In this document: one piece after another, positions 5,421 through 7,737 of the stretch | Layout of the letters: the number at the start of each line of letters is the position of its first letter | How positions within the stretch are numbered: position 1 is the stretch's first letter | Source of the DNA: an uncultured Clostridia bacterium | GTDB taxonomy: Bacteria; Bacillota; Clostridia; Oscillospirales; CAG-272 | NCBI GenBank assembly: GCA_904502055.1 | Contig: CAJGDZ010000081.1 | Location: 1 to 7,737, forward strand | Length of the DNA: 7,737 nt | Direction of reading: 5' to 3' | Notes under the pieces: model-generated | Database searches by the model: none | The model's input: only the letters and a program-made list of their open reading frames with translations | What the model was told of the DNA's origin: nothing | Made by a program: the position numbers and the translations under genes

Positions 5421-6734
5421 CGAGGGGAAGCCGGCGCGCGCGTGGGCCTCAAGCATTTCGTCGCACATCTTGACGATGTCGTCGATGGAAAGCTCAGAGC
5501 CGGTGTGCGGATCGAGCATAGCGGCCTGATACAGGTGCTCCTTCTTTCCCGTAACGGCGGCCTCGATGGTGAGAAGCTGAGCGTTAATATTGGTCATGTT
5601 CATCGCGGCGCACTGAACGGGAAGTTTGCCTACGTGCGTGGGATGAATGCCCTGGCCGTTGACAAGGCAGGGAACCTCGACGCAGGCGTCGGCGGGCAGG
5701 TTGTCGATAAGACCCGTATTCAGGACGTTACCGCCGATCTCGTAAGCGGTGTTGGTCATCATGGCTTCCATGATGCGCGAGGCGTACTCGCGCGAGCGCG
5801 TGTGCTCAATGTTGCCGCCGTTGAGGATGCTCTCCTTCTGCTTTTGCCATTCTGCGATCTGGCGGACGCAACGGCGGGGATACTCGTCCAGCGGGATCTG
5901 ATAGCGGTCGATGAGCTCGGGGTACTTGGACTTGATATAGAAGTAGTTGTACTCAGCGTTGTGCTCCGAGCTTTCGGTGCAGTAATAGCCGAATTTGTCA
6001 ATATAATCGAAGCGGACGAGGTTTTTGATCTCGCCCTTTTCCAGCTCCTCACGGGTGCGCTGCTTTATGAGGGGATAGAGGTCGTTGCCGTCCTTGTCGC
6101 GGATTTCCAGAAGCCAGGCCATATGGTTGATGCCGGCGATCAGCTCGCGACCGACCTGAACCTGCTCCGAAAGGCCAAGCTGCTTCAGAAGATGCGAGGT
6201 GCACACCTGCACGCTGTGGCAAAGACCGATGGTCTTAACGCCCGTATATCTCTGCATATAGCCTGTAAGAATGGCCATGGGGTTGGTGTAGTTGAGGAAC
6301 CAGGCGTCGGGACAGACCTCTTCCATATCGGCGGCGAAGTCCTTCAGTACCTTGATGGTACGCAGACCGCGGAAGATGCCGCCGATGCCGAGCGTGTCGG
6401 CAATGGTCTGGCGCAGACCGTATTTCTTGGGGATCTCAAAGTCGATCACGGTGCAGGGCTCGTAGCCGCCCACCTGAATGGCGTTAATGACGAAATTGGC
6501 GCCGCGGAGCGCCTCCTTGCGGTTTTCCACGCCGAGGTAGCACTTGACGCGCGCGATGCCCTCGTTGTATTTTTCGTTCAGGAGCTTGATGACCTCGTAC
6601 GACTCGGCCAGGCGGTCGCCGTCGATGTCATACAGTGCGATTTCGCAGTCCCGAAGAGCGGGCGTCAAAAAGGTATCGCCCAGAACGTTTTTGGAAAAAA
6701 CGGTGCTTCCCGCACCCATAAATGTGATCTTCAT
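5415..6734 (-). CDS. melA: Alpha-galactosidase, glycoside hydrolase family 4 (MelA-like)
   Basis: This 439-residue, full-length GH4 enzyme closely resembles E. coli MelA as I remember it. The N-terminal MKITFMGAGSTVFSKNVLGD (1-20) is the NAD-binding glycine loop, followed by GGYEPCTVIDFE (89-100), RQTIADTLGIGGI (108-120) and NYTNPMA (148-154). LCHSVQ (171-176) carries the CHSV signature linked with alpha-galactosidases in GH4, and GINHMAW lies at 201-207. Cys172 and His204 are the expected Mn2+ ligands. GH4 enzymes cleave by NAD-dependent oxidation/elimination in the cytoplasm; the CDMP/CNVP signatures of the 6-phospho-glycosidases are absent, so unphosphorylated alpha-galactosides such as melibiose are the likely substrates. 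The start has AAAGGAG 7 bases upstream (plus-strand 6742-6748), preferred over an upstream ATG at 6785 that adds 17 unrelated residues. It is divergent from an AraC-type regulator; no transporter is present. Confidence 0.92.
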   Translation of the reverse strand: MKITFMGAGSTVFSKNVLGDTFLTPALRDCEIALYDIDGDRLAESYEVIKLLNEKYNEGIARVKCYLGVENRKEALRGANFVINAIQVGGYEPCTVIDFEIPKKYGLRQTIADTLGIGGIFRGLRTIKVLKDFAADMEEVCPDAWFLNYTNPMAILTGYMQRYTGVKTIGLCHSVQVCTSHLLKQLGLSEQVQVGRELIAGINHMAWLLEIRDKDGNDLYPLIKQRTREELEKGEIKNLVRFDYIDKFGYYCTESSEHNAEYNYFYIKSKYPELIDRYQIPLDEYPRRCVRQIAEWQKQKESILNGGNIEHTRSREYASRIMEAMMTNTAYEIGGNVLNTGLIDNLPADACVEVPCLVNGQGIHPTHVGKLPVQCAAMNMTNINAQLLTIEAAVTGKKEHLYQAAMLDPHTGSELSIDDIVKMCDEMLEAHARAGFPSL

Positions 6735-6762
6735 AAAAAATCTCCTTTGGGCTTTTTTCTTT

Positions 6763-6791
6763 ATTTTACAAGAAAAATGATGCAATTTCCA
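6763..6791 (-). promoter_or_regulatory. Candidate melA promoter
   Basis: On the minus strand, TGGAAA (6791-6786, 4 of 6 to TTGACA) is followed after 17 bases by TAAAAT (6768-6763, 5 of 6 to TATAAT). This leaves a leader of roughly 20 bases with the AAAGGAG RBS. The weak -35 box is what one expects of an activator-dependent promoter; an AraC-type protein is encoded next door. Confidence 0.5.
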
Positions 6792-6821
6792 TTGACATTT
6801 GTGGCGGTTTCATGTTAAAAT
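6792..6821 (+). promoter_or_regulatory. Candidate promoter of the araC-type gene
   Basis: A perfect TTGACA (6792-6797) and TAAAAT (6816-6821) are separated by 18 bases. Transcription would begin near 6828, just before the GGGGGTGA RBS (6831-6838). The -35 box touches the -35 box of the divergent melA promoter, so one bound regulator could affect both. Confidence 0.6.
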
Positions 6822-6842
6822 GTTGCAAAAGGGGGTGAACCC

Positions 6843-7613
6843 ATGGAACATAACGTGTTTTTTCACCGCGCGCGAGGGTATCGTGATCTTGTGATGCTGT
6901 TTGCGGGCGAGGAGAAATGTGCGCCGAGCCACAGCTACGGACCGCACATTCGCGAGTATTACATTCTGCATTTTTGCCGACGTGGCAAGGGTGTGCTGGA
7001 AAACAAAGACGGCGTACACCGCGTTTCGGCGGGGGAGCTCTTTGTGATCCGCCCGGGCGAGGTCACCACCTACCGCGCCGACGAGCGTGAGCCGTGGGAA
7101 TACGTCTGGCTGGCCTTTCACGGCGAAGCGGCGGAGGCGTTTGCGGGCGAGCGGTCGGTTTTTGCCTACCCCGCAGAGGCCTTTGGCCGCTTTTTGGAGC
7201 TGGTGGCGCACAAAGAGGAGGCCGCCGAGCCCTATATGGCGTTTGTTTACGAGCTCATTTACGCCCTGTTTGGCTCGGGGGCGGAAAAGCCCGAAACGGG
7301 CGACCGCTTGCGCGACGTGCGCCGCTATATTCGCTATAACTATATGAATGAGCTTTCGGTGGGGGAGCTTGCCGCGCGCTTTGGCTTTGACCGAAGCCAT
7401 CTCTACCGCCTGTTCCAAAAAAGCTACGGGATCGGTGTCAAGGAGTATCTCACCCGTGTGCGGCTGGAAAAGGCGCGTGAGTTCCTTTCGCTCGGACACT
7501 CGGTGCAAAGCACCGCCTATATGGTGGGCTATGCCGACGAATTCAACTTCTCCCGCGCCTTCAAAAAGCATTTCGGTATCCCTCCCTCCCACGTCGGCAG
7601 GGACGCGGAGTGA
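6843..7613 (+). CDS. AraC-family transcriptional regulator
   Basis: This 256-residue protein has the two-part build of sugar-responsive AraC regulators. An N-terminal cupin-like ligand-binding domain spans about residues 20-92, with HFCRRGKGVLENKDGVHRVSAGELFVIRPGEVTTY as its beta-barrel core. A C-terminal DNA-binding domain holds two helix-turn-helix units, about 171-196 (LSVGELAARFGFDRSHLYRLF) and 219-244. The second unit ends in the family signature GYADEFNFSRAFKKHFGIPPS (229-249). GGGGGTGA lies 4 bases before the ATG; this is close but acceptable. Its 108-bp shared upstream region with melA suggests that it senses an alpha-galactoside and controls melA; the ligand itself is inferred. No clear terminator follows the TGA before the repeat at 7644. 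Confidence 0.92.
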   Translation: MEHNVFFHRARGYRDLVMLFAGEEKCAPSHSYGPHIREYYILHFCRRGKGVLENKDGVHRVSAGELFVIRPGEVTTYRADEREPWEYVWLAFHGEAAEAFAGERSVFAYPAEAFGRFLELVAHKEEAAEPYMAFVYELIYALFGSGAEKPETGDRLRDVRRYIRYNYMNELSVGELAARFGFDRSHLYRLFQKSYGIGVKEYLTRVRLEKAREFLSLGHSVQSTAYMVGYADEFNFSRAFKKHFGIPPSHVGRDAE

Positions 7614-7643
7614 GTGCTCAAATTTTGATTTGTCGGGGAGGGG

Positions 7644-7737
7644 GGAACGTGCCTCCGGCGGCCAGCCTTTTGAAAAAGGCTGGGCGAAAACTTTTGCAGC
7701 ATGGGTCTTTGCCAACTTCACGTCATTTTAGACGGGA
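7644..7737 (+). repeat. Dispersed 94-bp hairpin repeat, copy 2 (cut by window end)
   Basis: This is identical to 1-94 except for two substitutions (T at 7709 and T at 7718). It contains the same 10-bp stem (7662-7671 with 7674-7683) around CTTTTGAAAAAG, then AAAACTTTTG and TTCACGTCAT. It begins 30 bases after the regulator's stop codon, following a G-rich run. The window ends while the match to copy 1 is still running, so the real right boundary is outside. Confidence 0.85.

Noticed and set aside
5442..6818. Long plus-strand open frame (458 codons) opposite melA
   Set aside because: It is the antisense image of a clear GH4 gene, has no RBS of its own, and shows the repetitive Val/Ala/Asp/Gly composition typical of such shadows.
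1..7737. A circular plasmid or phage-like element closed by its terminal repeats
   Set aside because: The ends differ at two positions, there is no replication, partition or mobility gene, and the repeat family also occurs inside the window. A contig broken at repeats explains it better.

Overview
The window looks like chromosomal DNA of a Gram-positive member of the Clostridia, probably a gut lineage of the Oscillospiraceae/Christensenellales kind. This is an inference from style. The genes have AAGGAGG-type ribosome binding sites and A-rich spacers, there is a lipoprotein signal with an LVAC lipobox, and the ECF sigma operon and intergenic CTTTTGAAAAAG hairpin repeats fit that group. GC content is moderate by eye and was not calculated. 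No rRNA, tRNA, CRISPR array, transposase or phage gene was seen.

Layout. Positions 1-478 are non-coding and rich in structure: a 94-bp repeat copy, a cluster of perfect palindromes, a second, inverted and degenerate repeat copy, then an A/T-rich stretch with a candidate ECF promoter. Positions 479-5252 hold five co-directional plus-strand genes: an ECF sigma factor, an abutting single-pass membrane protein (probable anti-sigma factor), a lipoprotein with an internally duplicated domain, an MBOAT O-acyltransferase, and a membrane-anchored AlgX/DHHW-like (SGNH-type) protein. A strong bidirectional terminator (5257-5287) and another inverted repeat copy follow. Positions 5415-6734 on the minus strand encode a GH4 alpha-galactosidase (MelA). 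It is transcribed divergently from an AraC-family regulator (6843-7613) across a 108-bp region in which two candidate promoters have adjoining -35 boxes. The window ends (7644-7737) in a second copy of the 94-bp repeat that opens it.

How the genes may work together. The MBOAT/AlgX-like pair is the usual machinery for moving acyl groups across the membrane onto an extracytoplasmic glycan. Its position downstream of a sigma/anti-sigma pair and a lipoprotein suggests an envelope-responsive O-acetylation locus. Gene order and spacing support this, but a 105-bp gap with a long hairpin separates the lipoprotein from the acyltransferase, so one single transcript is not certain. The melA/araC pair looks like an independent, locally regulated alpha-galactoside catabolism module with no transporter in view. 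The most unusual features are the modular hairpin repeat family (four copies), the duplicated lipoprotein domain, the atypical anti-sigma protein and the long intergenic hairpin.
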